Positions 1-13,925 of a stretch of DNA of 64,000 bases are shown here, in pieces (positions within the stretch are counted from its first letter, which is position 1; each line of letters opens with the position of its first letter). The position numbers were made by a program, and so were the translations under genes. The notes under the pieces are model-generated. The model saw only the letters and a list, made by a program, of their open reading frames with translations, did no database searches and was not told the DNA's origin. The DNA is taken from positions 1 through 64,000 of the forward strand of contig OENT01000145.1 of assembly GCA_900239685.1 (NCBI GenBank), given 5' to 3'. The stretch is from Rotaria macrura (taxonomy: Eukaryota > Rotifera > Eurotatoria > Philodinida > Philodinidae).

Positions 1-3000
1 GAAACAATACTTGTTGCTTTCTCGAGGAAACTGTCAGCATCCGGTTTGTGTTCGATGATTGGTTCGATTGGCTGTTTATATGCATGATAAACATCACTAC
101 TACTGAAATAACCTGCCACAGGACTCGAAACTGCTTTCGTTTCTGTATTTTGAAGAAGTGGTTCGATAAGTTGAGTTAAGTGTTGTTCCGATGGTGTTCC
201 AGCTATAGTGGTAATGGTTGGTGGTAAAACTGCTTCGTTGTCTTCTGGCACTTGAAATGATTGATCCATGATAATATTTTCTCGTTTCATTGTTTTATCA
301 GTGATTAGTAATGGATTCGTGAGTGGATGTGGCACGATTGTTAACATCGTCGTCTCTTCATTGATAGTTTCGTGTTTTGATAATAGGTTCGGAACATTAG
401 TTTCTGTTTGTGATTCAATGGCTGATTTGCTTGATTTTTGAGCTGTGACTGAGTCAATAGTTGGAGTCAGTTCTTGTGTGGTGGCCGATGCATATCCAGG
501 ACTGACGATCGTGGGAAGAATATCAATTACAAGATTAGTGGCGTTGTCGATGATGCTGGGTGGTTCATCTGTTTTAACGGCTGGGTCAACTGGCTGTTTG
601 TACGCATTGTATACGTCGTGACCGACAATGTCAGTTGTTGATGGAGTAGATTGAGTTCCTGATTGGTCGTTTGTAGTAGCTGCTGCTTGATCACCCAAGC
701 AAGTTGTATGAGAATCGGTTGATGAGACAGGAATGGATTGCAAGTTGCTAGTAATCTCTAGTGAATCCGTTATCGATCCTTTCTTTTGTTCATCCTCAAG
801 TACCTCTTCATGTTCTATCGATGATGATGTCGGAACGATGTTTTGATCTAGAAGTACAGGTGGAATTTTCGATTTCTCCTCCTCTGTGTACGCTGAATCA
901 GTAGGAGTTGCCGTTATTTCCGTGCCTGCTGTCGTATTCTTCGAGGCAATAATTTTCTCGTTTTGTTCATTTAAATCCAATATGTCTTGAGCGGTGATCG
1001 CTGTGGGAAATGCACCAGTAATAGTGAAAAGATCATCAGCTAGGATCGATGTTGCATTTTCTAGAATAGGAGATCGATCTTTTACTTGAATGTCTGATAT
1101 TTCCTCTTGACTAGGCGTTTGTTTCTGATCGGTAGATGTTAACGGTATAGTTTCAGCATGAGAGTCTGCTCTCTGTATTTCTTCTGGTCGTTCCTTCGAT
1201 TCATCAGAAAATAGGCCGGAGTCTATCGATGCCGGTAGTTCTTTAAAACTTGTTGGATTTTGTATTTGTGTTGTTATCTGTTCAAGTGCAGTTTGTTGAT
1301 TCGAATCATCAGAAAATGTGTCATCAACTGTTTTTTTGATTAGATTTCCTATTGTACGAAAGGGTGTAGCAATTATTTCTTCGGTTATTTTAATTAGACT
1401 GTCAGTACTGATTTTTTCTCCAGTTGATGTTTCATCTGCTGTTGTAGTGACTTGTTCATTTATATTAGGAAGAAGATATTCATTTACAGCTTCTTCATTT
1501 CTTTTAGTATGTTCGATAATTGTGTCACGTTGTTGGCTACACGTATGATCATCATCTTGTTCTTCTTTATTTTCTGTTATTCTTGTTTGTTTTCCGATAG
1601 AGGCCGATGCAGATGGTTGAAAATCGATCGGTACATTTTCTAAACTATCAGAAGTATCAGATAAATGAGTTTGATGAGAATCCAATTCAGAACATAATAC
1701 AATATCGTCTTGAACCGTTTCATCAATTTTTTTTATTTCGATTTGATCTGGCAATAGATCTTTCTCATCATCTTCATCTTTAGTAGAAAAAACGGCACTT
1801 TGATTTTCAAGAGTTTCTCTAATATTATTGATAACTTGTGTTGAAAGAAGACCAGACGATAATGTAGTCGATTGAGCAGTTGAATAGTCAACTGGACTCG
1901 TTTGTGATGTTACACGATCTGTTTGTTGAAGTAAATCGGATTCGAGTGCTTCAAGGGCTTCGGTGATCTTTTTAACATCATTGGACACATTTACACTTTT
2001 AACGGGGACTGTAAACTGAACGCTTTCCAATTGTCTTTGCTTTTCCGATTGTGGAGGAATAACTTTACCAACATCTGAGATAATCGATTGCTGTGCTTGT
2101 TTGGATTCCATTGAAAGTGTTTGATCAACATGATATGTTATATCATCAATAGTATTAACAACTTCATCGGGTACGCCAAATACTTGACGATATTCCGTTG
2201 TTGGTAAATTTGATATGATCGAGGATGATTCTAAATCAAAGCGTCGTGCGCATTCATAAGCATGAGTATCAAGATTAATATCAGTGGTTTTTTGCTTGAT
2301 TTCGCTTTCCACATAATCATTTAACGGTTGGGTTTCTGTCCATGTTACTAATGTCGATGTTTGTAGTTCTCTTTTTTCACCTTCGTTCGATTCTTGAGGA
2401 GACATCAATGTATGACGCTTTTCTTGTAATTCATAATATGGCAACGATGAATGAGAAATCATGTTTTTCTCTTCTTGTGGAATCATCGATTGAATCGATT
2501 CTTGTTTATCTATCGGAATAAATTCTGACGATGGCTCCTCGCTCATAGATTCAATGAAGTGTCGATTTTCATATAAATTTCTAAAATTCACTTCCGAACT
2601 ATTTGGAGTATCAGGGATAAAAAATGTTGGTACATCATCAGATGAGGTATCATGATCCCGATTACCGCTTAAAACAATTCCTTGAACGGCACTGGCTCGT
2701 TCTAATGATGTTTCTTCTGTAATGTCGGACTCTTCGGGTGTGATTACTTCAGTATTCAATGTTTTTGTTGTAATATCAACGATATTCGTAAGTTCAGGTA
2801 TGTTAATACTTTCGTCGAATTGAATTTTGGAAGAAACAATGACTTCATTATCTTCATGCGCAACGAATGATTCTGGAGGTGTTTCATTTGGAAGTTTCAG
2901 TACGCTATGAACAATATTCGTTAATCCAGATATCGAATAATGATCATCGAGAGGTTGAGTTTCAATATCATTTATTAAATTAATATCAGTATGAGTGTTT

Positions 3001-6000
3001 TCAGGAACTTCATTTTCTGAAGAATCTAATGTGGATGATTGATTCTCAGTTTGATCGGGAATGGATTGTTCTAGTATATAACAAGCATCAGCAATAGCAT
3101 CATTAACAATAGTTTTAATTGTATCATAGATTGATGATGAAACAAAGTCATTTTCGTCATAAGTTGAAGATCCATCTGCAGAAGGAGAAGCAGGTGTCTC
3201 AATAATGATAGGACGAAATAAAAAGTCTGATTCACTGGTAACACTTTTTATTTCAGAACTTGAAATTTCACCATGAAGAGTAAACTCTTGATATGCTAGT
3301 TCACTCGTAACTGCAGTTGTCAATTGAGGCAGACTTTGATCAATTGGTGAGGACATTGATGTGCTTCTAGGAGAATCATTTTGATCTGATTCATAAGATT
3401 CTAGTTGAAAGTGTAATTTCCCTTTTGTGCGAGCAATTGAATCGGTCACTAATTGTTGTGCCGGCGTACGAATCTCATGTACGATATCGATCAAGGAACC
3501 TATTGATTGTTCTACTTCTTCTTTCGGACGAAAACTTTCCATTGTATCTTGTACATTTGAAGTTATTGAGACCTCAGGGCTAACCGCCACTAAAAATTCG
3601 GATGGTTTACGGTCAACTTTTTCTGCCGATGAACTTTGAAGAGATGGAACAGATGTCTCTGTTTCATTAGTTATACTTGTTGGCATACTTAAATCCAATT
3701 GTTCTTGAGCAGTTTTTTCACCAGGTAATTCAATCACATGAGGAAGACTTACAGGAATAGTTTCATCTTCTACTATTTCTTTTAAGTCAGCGGATGGATG
3801 TTGTTCTTCTGTTACTGCATCCTCCAAGATAGAAGTTTCAGTAATTATTTTATTAGAAACAAGAATTTCTGGAATGGTGTCGATCTTTTCCACAACTTGA
3901 ATTTCTGGAGTTACATTTATTTGTTCATTAGACTTGACGGATTCTGATTTGACGTCGGTAGAAGGAACATGAATGTTAGCCGATCGTTCCGAAACTTCGA
4001 GAGCGTCTTCAGTCAATCCTACCGATGGCAAGTGTTCCTCGTGGCAAATATCAGTAGTATCTGTGACGACTAGTATACGATTTTGTGTCGATTTCTCTTC
4101 AAAAATTTCAGTATCAATTGAAATATTACTTGATTCTTGTACCTTGTTCGTTGTAATATTTGACAGTTGTAGTTTTTCCTCTGATGTTGTTATTGCAGAT
4201 GGAACAACGATCAGCGATTTTTCGTCATCACTTGCAGAAACTGTTTCAGCTGAAGGTTTTTTAGTTACTTCTTCATCCATCGTTGTTGTCTTTTGAACTC
4301 TAGAATCGACTGTTTCCACGTGGTCAATAACTGAAGTAGTTAAAATTTCATGAACACCATCGGTAAGTGCTTGTGATTCAGCAATATGTTCTTTGGTCTC
4401 ATTTATGATTGGCAATGGTTCATCAGCTGGTTTGCGTTCAGGTGTAGATTCGACCATATCTTTAACTGCAAATAAATCTTGCACTTCTTCATGTTCAGTT
4501 TCAATGGCCTCAGTGATTGTTTCTCCTGATGTTGTGCCATATGAGAGTGGCAATTTTTCGAGTAGATCGGTTCGTTGAGGTGAAGATTGAACAGTCGATT
4601 CTTCATGGAACTGTTCATTTTCGATAGTTTTTGGTACGCCTTCGTCACCTGTTTGAAGATGAATGGTTACCGGTGTGGAAAGTATTTCTCGAACCACTTC
4701 AGCAATACTTTTTGACAAATTATGCTCGGCGACCTGATCTTCAATTGGGCCTGCAGCGGATTGTTCACGATTTCCAGCTTTTTCCTTCGTTGATACGTCG
4801 GCGTCCTGTACAGGGATTGGCACTTCTGTGAATTCTTTGTCCATCGTTGTCTCCGCCGAAGACATTAAAGTATTGAGTTCATTAATAATGTCATGTAACG
4901 GGTCCACAACTGATTTTTCCTCTACTGGCTCGACCTCGATTTTTTCTTCTAGACTACGATGAATTGATGGAAGATGTACAAGAACTGGGGTGGCAAGAAT
5001 ATCACGAACAACTTCCGTTAACGCTTCTGATGAAATACGTTCAGTTTCTTGTACCTTCATTTCAGTTATAACTGCTAGTACTTGAGATTCCAACGCTGTT
5101 TCTTCAACATCTGAAACGAAAGTAGACGTCTTAGTGGGCTCTTCATATTCATTGTCCTTCCCACTGTCTGTGTCTATCTATTCTTTTGATGGCGCCTCAA
5201 AAAAAAGCTAAATTAGTGCCCAGCTCAACATTGTGCTCATCTACAATACCACATAAAGCTGTCTTTAATAATCATTCTCTTTCAATTGCCCTTTCTACAC
5301 ACTCAGTGACTACTTGTAACCTATCACTAACTGGTGTACGAAGCAAGTCAAAAGAAACTTCCAATGCAAGTTCCGATTATAAGAGCTCAGCATTCCCTAT
5401 CTTTCGTAACCAGCTTCTTACCAAATCACTCCGCAAAATTGCCATTTCCACACCTACACTGACAACAAACAATTCACTAATGATAATTGAAGGGACACGG
5501 TTTTCTGTTTCCGATTCATCACTTCGTGAAAAATCACTCTTTTCTATCCAACTTTCTGCTTCATCCAAAAACCTGTCTGTAAACTTTGAAATCTCAACGA
5601 AAACTCTTCGACTGTATCATCGTATCTAAAACCTACGAATCATTCTATTTCTAGCGCTTGCATTTCATTTCTGAACTACAACGCCTCTATCATTTCAACC
5701 ATAAAACAATTCAATAAATCGACAACGGCTTCAGTTTCAAAACCGCCCTTCTGAGGGCTCGCCATTCCTTCTAAAAGTCAATCATTTCATATAAACCTAC
5801 GAACACTATAAGCTACCAAGACCGAGAAAACACTGAGATGATCATCATCCTACTAAAATAACCTCCTAAGAATGACAACTTAACTAAACACTTACCAGGA
5901 ACTTGAACCACTTCTGCCAAACCAGTAGCACATCCCTTGAACTGCTCTGGAACAGCAACATCAATCTTTGAATCAGATGCGACGCCGAACACAAGAGAAA

Positions 6001-9000
6001 CATCAACCAACGCCGTTTCAACAACCTCGTTTTCGTTCAATTTAACTCCGTCTTCCTGTGTGCTGGTTATCAATATTTGGCCATTTGATTCCAAGGTTTC
6101 ACTAATAGGAGAAACCACATCTTCTTCAGCTTCAGCCACTTTACCTTCAACCGATTCGAAACCATGCGACCCGATAATGGATTCTGATAATAAATCCGAA
6201 CTGCTTCTAACAGCCTCTGGCATTGATCTTACCACTTTAGGATCTTCACTGTCCATGTTTTCCTGTTTAGAACCACCTGTTCTTGCACTGATCGCTTCCA
6301 AGGTCTGTTCCACTGGAACCGTTTCAACCTTTTCAGTGGCGTTCACATCGATTGGTTCAGGAACGATAGATTCACTAGTTGATTCAGATGCGAGATCTAA
6401 TGTACATTTAACGGCTTCAGGAACTGGAGAGGCAAGCTGAGACTCTTGAGCCTCGGTTTTCTCGGGTTCTCTGCCTGTTGTTGATATTTCCACAAAGGAA
6501 TGAATGGCTTGTTCATCTGCAACTGGCAGCGTTGCTTCCTCTTCTATCACTTTGGAATCGCTGAGTTCTGGAACCATAGGCTCAATGGAAGATTCAGATG
6601 AGTAATAGAATGTACATTTAACGGCCTCTGGAACTGATGTTTCAAGTTGAGATTCTTCAGCCTCGGTTTTTTCGTATTTTGTGTCAGTTGTTGTAGTTTC
6701 AGCGAACGAATGTAAACTAGGTTCATCTGCGACTGGACCCATCTCTTCGTTGTGTGTCACTTTCGAATCGATGGCATCTGGAACCATCGACTCACTGGTT
6801 GGTTCAGATGCGAAATCGAATGTACATTTAACGGCCTCCGGAGCTGATGTGGCAAGTTGAGACTCTTCACGTTTTGGTTTTACGTGATCAGTGCCTGTTG
6901 TTGAGGTTTCCGCGAAGGGGTGAATGGCTTGTTCATCTACAACTGGAAGCATCTCTTCCTCTTCTGTCACTTCCGACTCGATGGCTTCTGGAGCCATGGA
7001 ATCACTGCTTGATTCAGATGAGTAATAGAATGTACATTTAACGGTCTCTGGAACTGATGTAGCAAGCTGAGACTCTTGATCAGCGGTTTTCCCTGGTTCA
7101 GTGTCTTTTGTTAATGTTTCAGGAAACAAATGCATGGCCCGTTCATCTGCAACTGGAACCCGTTCTTCATTTTCTGTACCCTTCGAATCGGTGGTTTCTG
7201 GAACCATAGGCTCACTGGAAGATTTGGATGCGAAATCGAATGTACGTTTAACGGCCTCTGGAACTGATGTTTCAAGTTGAGATTCTTCAGCCTCAGTTTT
7301 TTCGTATTTCGTGTCAGTTGTTGTAGTTTCAGCGAACGAATGTAAACTAGGTTCATCTGCGACTGGACCCATCTCTTCATTGTGTGTCACTTTCGAATCG
7401 ATGGCATCTGGAACCATCGACTCACTGGTTGGTTCAGATGCGAAATCGAATGTACATTTAACGGCCTCCGGAACTGATGTGGCAAGTTGAGACTCTTCAC
7501 GCTCGGTTTCTCCAGTTTCAGTCTCTTGTGTTGATGTTTCAGGGAACGAATGCATGGGGTGGTCATCTGGAACGGGAATCGTTTCTTCCTTTTCTGTGAC
7601 CATCGAAACGATGAGTTCTGGAACACCTGAATCACTGGTTGGTTCAGATGCGAAATCGAATGTACATTTAACGGCCTCTGGGACGGATGTTGTGAGTTCA
7701 ATTTGTTCAACCTCGGTTTTCCCTGGTTCAGTGTCTTTTGTTAATGTTTCAGGAAACAAATGCATGGCCCGTTCATTTGCAACTGGAACCGGTTCTTCCT
7801 TTTCTGTACCCTTCGAATCGGTGGTTTCTGAAACCATAGGCTCACTGGAAGATTCGGATGCGAAATCGAATGTACATTTAACGGCCTCTGGGACGGATGT
7901 TGTGAGTTCAATCTGTTCAACCTCGGTTTTTTCGGGTTCAGTGCCTGTTGTTGATGTTTCAGCAAAGGAATGGATTGTTATTTCATCTGGCACTGGAACT
8001 ATATGTTCCATTTCGTTGACTTTGGGCTCGACGGTTTCTGAAACAATAGATTTTGTACTTGTTTGAGATGAGAAATCGAACCTACCGTGAACAGTGTCGG
8101 AAGCTGATTCCGTCGCTTGAGTTTTTTCACTGTCTATTCTGTCGTGATGAGTGCCGGTTGTTGTAGTTTCCGCGACTGACTTTAAGGTTTGTTCTAGTGG
8201 AACTGGAACTACTTGTTCAAATGTTTTGACCTGTTGATCGACTGATTCGGGAACACTGCGCTGTGTTGTTGATGCGGAAGTGACATCGAATGTGCATTCA
8301 AGAGACTCCGGAGGTGATTGTGGACGCTTAGGTTCGTCGCTGACAATCTTATCGTGTTGGGTACTTGATGGTTCTGTGATAGTTTCCAAGGGTGTTTCAA
8401 GTGGTACTGGAACCATCTGTTCGACTTTTGTTACTTTCGGCTCGTCGTATTGAAGAGTAGTGAGCTCAGTTATCATTTGAAAGGTTCCCCCTAATGTACA
8501 TTTTGCAGCTACGGGGTCGGTTTCGTCGAGTACAGGTGTCGCTGATACCAATTGTTTTGGTTCTTGTATGATAGCTGTCATTTTATCGTCTATTCTGACG
8601 GTCGGTTCAGCTGAGATTTCCACGATTGGTTCCACTTTTGTAACTATTGGCACGAGGGTTTGCTGAACGGCGATATCGGTTTCCGATTCGGAGGAAATGC
8701 CTCGAGGTCTTTTAATAGGCAGCGGCAGTGTTGGTTCTGGTATCTCCGAGGTAATTTTTTCGTTGTTGCTGTCGGAAATGCATGTTACAGGGGCTTTAAG
8801 TGTTTCTTGTTTCGCAGTATCGTGTGGTTTGTGTTTTTGAGACTCAGTCGCATCAGTTTTAGATTCGGTGCGTACCTCGGTGATTTTATCTACTGGAAAT
8901 ATTTCGCTGGGTGTTAATTCTTTTGTTGTCTCGTTTATAGTGTTGGGCTTGGTAACGTAGGTTGCAGTTAGTAAGTCGATTGCTGATTCAAACGGAACTG

Positions 9001-12000
9001 GGACCGACAGCTCGATTTGAGTTACTTCTGCTTGGGCTGCGTTTAATCCACAGACGACGTTTTTCTGATCGTTGTCATATTCGAATATGGATTCGTGTTG
9101 CGGAAGATCTGGTTCTGTTTTATCCGGTGACCTCTTGTCGATGTTTTGTGGTTCGCTCGTATTGGCACTGGGTTGTGTGAGAAAGTTTTGCTTGAGTTCT
9201 TGAGCAGATATTATTTCTTGTGTAGGTGCTGATTCCTCCTCGATTACTGATGATGTTTGGTACTGTTGTGTATTGGTTACGCTTTTGTTATCATTGGTAG
9301 TTTGTTGTGTTAGTGAGACCGTTTCAGATTCTTTGTTTGTAATTTGTACTGGTTTGTCTGTTGATTCGGAAGTAGTTGAAATTATTTTGTAGGTATGCGT
9401 TTCGTGTTTTTGTTCAGGTACGTCCAGATCGAATGTTAGCTGTGGCATTGTTTGGTCATTTGATATGGTTGATGTTGGCGACCTGGTTTTCACCACTTCC
9501 TGATCTGTTGATTCTATTTGTTGTTGAATTATGTTTTCAATTCCATCAGTCAGTTGTTGTATGGCGTCTGTAGTCGCCTTAGTTGCATGTTTTTCAGTTG
9601 TATTTGTTTCAGTTTTATCTGACGTCGAAGAAAATAGTTGGTCTTCAGATTCTTGTTTTTCTGTAGACAGTGGCAGTGTTATGATGGATGTGGTCGGTAA
9701 GTCAGCACTATTGTGGTGTTCTAAGATGTCATGGTCTATTGTATCTGTCTTGTGTGGACGTTCTGGTAGTGATTGTTGACTATTTAGAAAGCGATAAAAT
9801 TTTCAATTATCATATTTGAACATAAGAGAAACGTCATAGTTATTTACCTTTGGTTATCATGAGTAGGTTCTCGTTGTATTTTTACTGTTTCTATCAGGAT
9901 ATGTTCATTTGGTGCTTCAATTGGCAGTGTAACGTCATCTTTATCTAGTGATATCATGTCTGTAGGGATATCATACGACGATTGTGGGTTTGTAGTTGTT
10001 CCTAAAAGATTTTCCCACTCAGCTTCTGCTAACTCGACCGTTGTTGTATGTTCTGCTTTATCGTGTTTGTTGAATTGTTCAGACGCCTTTTCCTGCACAT
10101 CTTTAGTAAGGAAGGAAACTTCGGCGGGTTCCGGAAGTAGTTGCTGAGCGTCATCTATTTGTTGCGTTTTTGTTGTCAATAATTCACTGGGAATGCTTGG
10201 AGTTTCTGGTACTATTTGTACAGTAGTGTTGAGTAATGGTTTTTCAGCTTTTTGGTCGTCAGTATGAGAAGTTTCTGGTTCAATGTCGGCCAATGGAAGA
10301 TGACTGCCTTGTGGTATGATATGAATCTGACGAACAATATCATATAAAGAATCTGATGATACTTGGCCATCAATGTCTTTTGCCAATTGAAATTCCGTTG
10401 TTGATTGATCATCGGCTGATGTTGCGACTGAAACAATCGATATCGGATGTTGTGGTTCGTCAGACGTGATGACAGATTGAGTATTTTCAATTGTTGAGTC
10501 AATCAAAGATAATCTGTCTTCTTGTCTGAATGGTTGCGAAGATTCCTGAGTATCTGTAACTATGTTTTGTGTTTCCGATGGCGATCGAAGAGATTCAGAA
10601 TTCATCTCATAGATAGTGTCAACAGGAAAATTAGTATTTGATGGTTTTGTGTCTACTCGATTTTTCATCTCTTGAGATGGTATGTTTGATTGTAACTGAA
10701 TCGATGAAATTTCATCAGTCACATTGAAAGAAGAACTTTGAGAAATAATATCTTCAGATTTTTTAACAATCCTAGTTACTGGTTCAACATCATTGACTAG
10801 AGAATCGACAGGTAATGATGTTTGTTCAATTGTTGAAGTAATAGAAGAAGGTATTTCTGTATCATTTTGTTCAGTACCATATGGATCAACTGATGTTTGA
10901 TCAATTTCAGTTCTAAATTGAAAAAACAAGCAAACAGTTAAATGATAGAATTGGTTCTTCTGATTTCTTGTTTGGTTTTGCTTACTTTCTTTGATTAATT
11001 ATTTCATTCTGAGAATGAGTGTATAAATCTTTAGCGTCTTCAATCGATTTTTGTACAATAGAATCTGCAACTTGATCTTCTTGTGAAATTGCTTCTTCAG
11101 ATGATTTGGTTTCGGACATAAATGAGTGTTCATCTTCAGTTTCTTCATCGAATGTTGTTGGTAATTCTGGCAGGAGATGAGCTGATAGTGAATTTAAAAA
11201 CAATCGAATACCTTGATCAGAATCCGTTATTGCTTCACTATTTATCCTATCGTCTGAAATTTCTGTTAAAATTGGTGCTCCGTCACTTTTTTTCGATGAA
11301 GCTCTAAATTGAATATGTACATACGTATATAAAATATACGGTTTTATCAAAAAACAATTGAGTTTTTTCTTACGTACCCAGCAGTGTCATTTGAAAAATC
11401 GGATGGTTGACTGTCAATATTCTATAAAAAATAAAAAATAGAATATTGAATCGGAATTCATGAAAAATTTTACTCGTTGATCGATATCTGTTTTTGATGA
11501 TTTGACTGTTATTTCTGTAGTTGGCATCTGTATGTCTAATTGATTTACTGTATTGATCGATGATTCTGTTCGTATTTCTGCTGATGGAATTCCATGATCA
11601 TCTTGTTTTTCATTTGCTGTGAATAAAAATGATGGATGAGATTCTTCGGTTGTTTTTATTAAATCTGATGTTTTCTGTTCATCTGACATGAAAGACTTTG
11701 TTGATGGTTGTTCACTTTCAGAAAACGATGCATCTTCATCTGTATCTTTGCCTGTTGTTTCATCATGTTTAATCATTTCTCGTATTGTTGGGTCTGTAGT
11801 ACTCGACTGTTCTTCATCATCATTTTCTAATACATCATTTTTCAATGTAGTCATTTTATTGGTTTGTTTTTCGATATCAGAAGAATAATCATATTCACCT
11901 TGAAAAAAAAAGTAATTAATTATCGATTTATATGGTTCTTTTCCTCTTAGACGATAAATAATACGCCAATCATTTTTTAAATGAAAAGAGAAAAGAAGAA

Positions 12001-13925
12001 CGTGACATTTGCTTGAAGTTCAACAAATATTCAAGTGTGTCGATTGTGAATTCTGTGTTTTTTACTTTTATATGATGTTAACATGATTGATTTTAATGTC
12101 TTATACCTCGAATAGTTTTTTTTCCAAGAGATATTTATTATATGTTTATGTTATTTGATCTTTCATGACGAAAAAAAAAGAAAAATAGGCATAATAACTT
12201 ACGGTTGCTGATCTTGCTTTGGGCAGATGTTTGATCGATTATATTTGTCCTTGATTGTTCTCTATCATCTGTTGTTCTAATGGAAGTTGGCAAACCATCC
12301 GAAGAACTATTTTCATATGTATCTTTGTTTGCATCAGCCTCTGTTCTCAATGACATATTTTGATTTGTTGGTGTGATATGTATTTTCGTTATTCCTCGTT
12401 CTTCACTTATATCAGGTATGAATTCTTCACTATCATTTAAAGTATCATCATTGCTTACAGCACGTATATCGTAGTGTCTTAATAAGCCATGCATATCATT
12501 AGGCCTATTTTTGTCATGTTGATTGGTTGAATCAGTTTGCACTGGTCTGTATTGCATATTGCTTGTTGTTCTTATTTGTGGATATTGTTGAACTTGAGTT
12601 CGTGTAAGAAAAGGATCAGTTTCATTAACACGTACATAATTAACATAATTTTGATCATCTAAACGATTACGTATGGAAATATCAAGCGATGCTTTATCAG
12701 TAGTAAGAAATCCCGTTGATTGCCACGACGAAGATAATATTGATTGTATTGGTGTACTCGATCGTTCCGGACTACATGGTTGATCTCGATTGTATGGTGA
12801 ACGTGTACCACTTGTATCGCGTGAACTTGGTTGCGATGTTAGATACGATGAACCATCGATTGGTTGTCGTTTTCGTTTTGTACGACGTTTCTTTATCTTG
12901 CGAAAATTTCTCGATTCTGAACGTGAACGATCGACTTGTCGACATGTTTTTAATTTATCACCAGAATAAACAAGTTCATAAAGAATTTCTTCAACAACAG
13001 TTGGTTCTATTTCTTCGAATTCAACAAAATCTTCAATTTTAAATTCACCTTCTTGACGAACAACAGTTTTCGTATCATTACCCCAACGTTCGATTAATGT
13101 TGGATAATGATTGAGATTAGTGATTTCAATTATTTCCTCATTGATAATTTCTTCATCAGAATCATCTAAATAATGTGTTTTACGAAAGGGTGATGAAGAT
13201 GACGGTGTACGATATCGTGATATCGACGGGTATGATGGTTCATAGTCAAGATGACGACGAGTCAACGAGTTAGTTGGACTCGTCGGTGGTGGACGATAAT
13301 TCGATGATGAGACATAACATGAATGAAGAGTTCGAGGATCACCTGCTATTGGTGTTGTCGTATATGTTGGTTCCGTATTGAAAGTATTGGTAGATGCATA
13401 TGTATGTGTTGTATGTGTTGAACGGCTTGAGCGATTATTTGACGATGAAATATTTTGACGATGATTATTTTTATTGAATGAAGACGACGAGACACGGTTC
13501 GCCATTGAGTCGTCAACACTAAGGCGGACGACGCTCGGGCAACTGTGCTGCTCGCTTGTAAACGAAGTAACTGAATCAATATATTTATTTGCTTGCTTTG
13601 CTCTTTCTCTCTCTTCTGTTTTTTCTTGCTTTTTCGCCGTCGTCGGCGCTGGCGTTCTTCTAATGCTGTCTTCTCTTTTTTCTCTTTCACCTTTTTCTCC
13701 GTCTCTCCGATTTTCGCCCACATCGTCGACATTTGCCGTCGTCTCCATTGCCGCTCTTTCATCATCATTCAGCGTAGCTTCTATATACTGCTCATCCCTC
13801 TTCTCGTTGTTGTTATTACAGATCGACGTTGTAGTAGTAGCATGCGTGTTTGTAGTTAATATGTTACTAGTATCATTGACAATGGGAATTAGGGTTTCTG
13901 GTACACTCTTGTCTTGTCGATTCAT
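1..13925 (-). CDS. Giant S/T/E/P-rich disordered protein, 3' end beyond window
   Basis: Seven exons in transcript order: 13925-12203, 11898-11474, 11421-11378, 11303-10986, 10912-9848, 9779-5896 and 5110-1. Each junction is GT..AG and phase-consistent, giving at least 4189 codons with no stop before the left edge. I chose the ATG at 13925-13923 (MNRQDKS) because no convincing acceptor lies upstream. I do not recognise the family. Visible features are an N-terminal poly-basic/acidic low-complexity region, a compact block at about residues 255-354 (acidic EEIINEEIIEI, then DFVEFEEIEPTVVEEILYEL, then basic RKIKKRRTKRKR), and then thousands of residues dominated by S, T, E, P, V, I. There is no signal peptide or membrane segment. 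The 3884-nt exon carries a 70-aa tandem array. The last exon is open for about 5.1 kb and contains scattered helix-like motifs of the type LTxIVxxIL-TPV. The last acceptor could instead be at 5173, adding 21 codons. A cytoskeletal or muscle scaffold role is possible but unproven. Confidence 0.8.
5111..5895 (-). pseudogene. Intron of giant gene with decayed exon-like relic
   Basis: This 785-nt intron is much longer than the other introns of the gene (48-304 nt). On the minus strand, about 5570-5180, it translates into stretches resembling the neighbouring exon but broken by stops (near 5377, 5285 and 5195). An example is SELALEVSFDLLRTPV, compared with SEALTEVVRDILATPV in the next exon. I read it as a duplicated and decayed piece of the repetitive coding sequence, or a now-unused exon. 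The similarity is to low-complexity protein, so chance is possible. Confidence 0.3.
6214..8104 (-). repeat. Coding 210-bp tandem array (70-aa units) in the giant gene
   Basis: Unit starts (minus strand) fall exactly every 210 bases: 8104, 7894, 7684, 7474, 7264, 7054, 6844, 6634, 6424. The consensus begins VPEAVKCTFDFASE, passes through a VPVADE segment and ends EESQLxTS. More divergent copies flank it on both sides, before 8104 and after 6214. Units starting at 7474 and 6844, three units apart, encode the same 70 residues except the first (V versus A). I count four base differences between them. Units at 7894 and 7264, also three apart, share the segment ERAMHLFPETLTKDTEPGKT. This suggests a 630-bp higher-order duplication or gene conversion. 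Confidence 0.9.

Noticed and set aside
5186-5629. 147-aa plus-strand frame at the left of the array exon
   Set aside because: Serine/leucine-rich antisense shadow of the minus-strand relic; no family resemblance.
7554-8066. 170-aa plus-strand open frame opposite the 210-bp array
   Set aside because: It is the mirror translation of the repetitive minus-strand exon (period 70 aa) with no splice or start context of its own.
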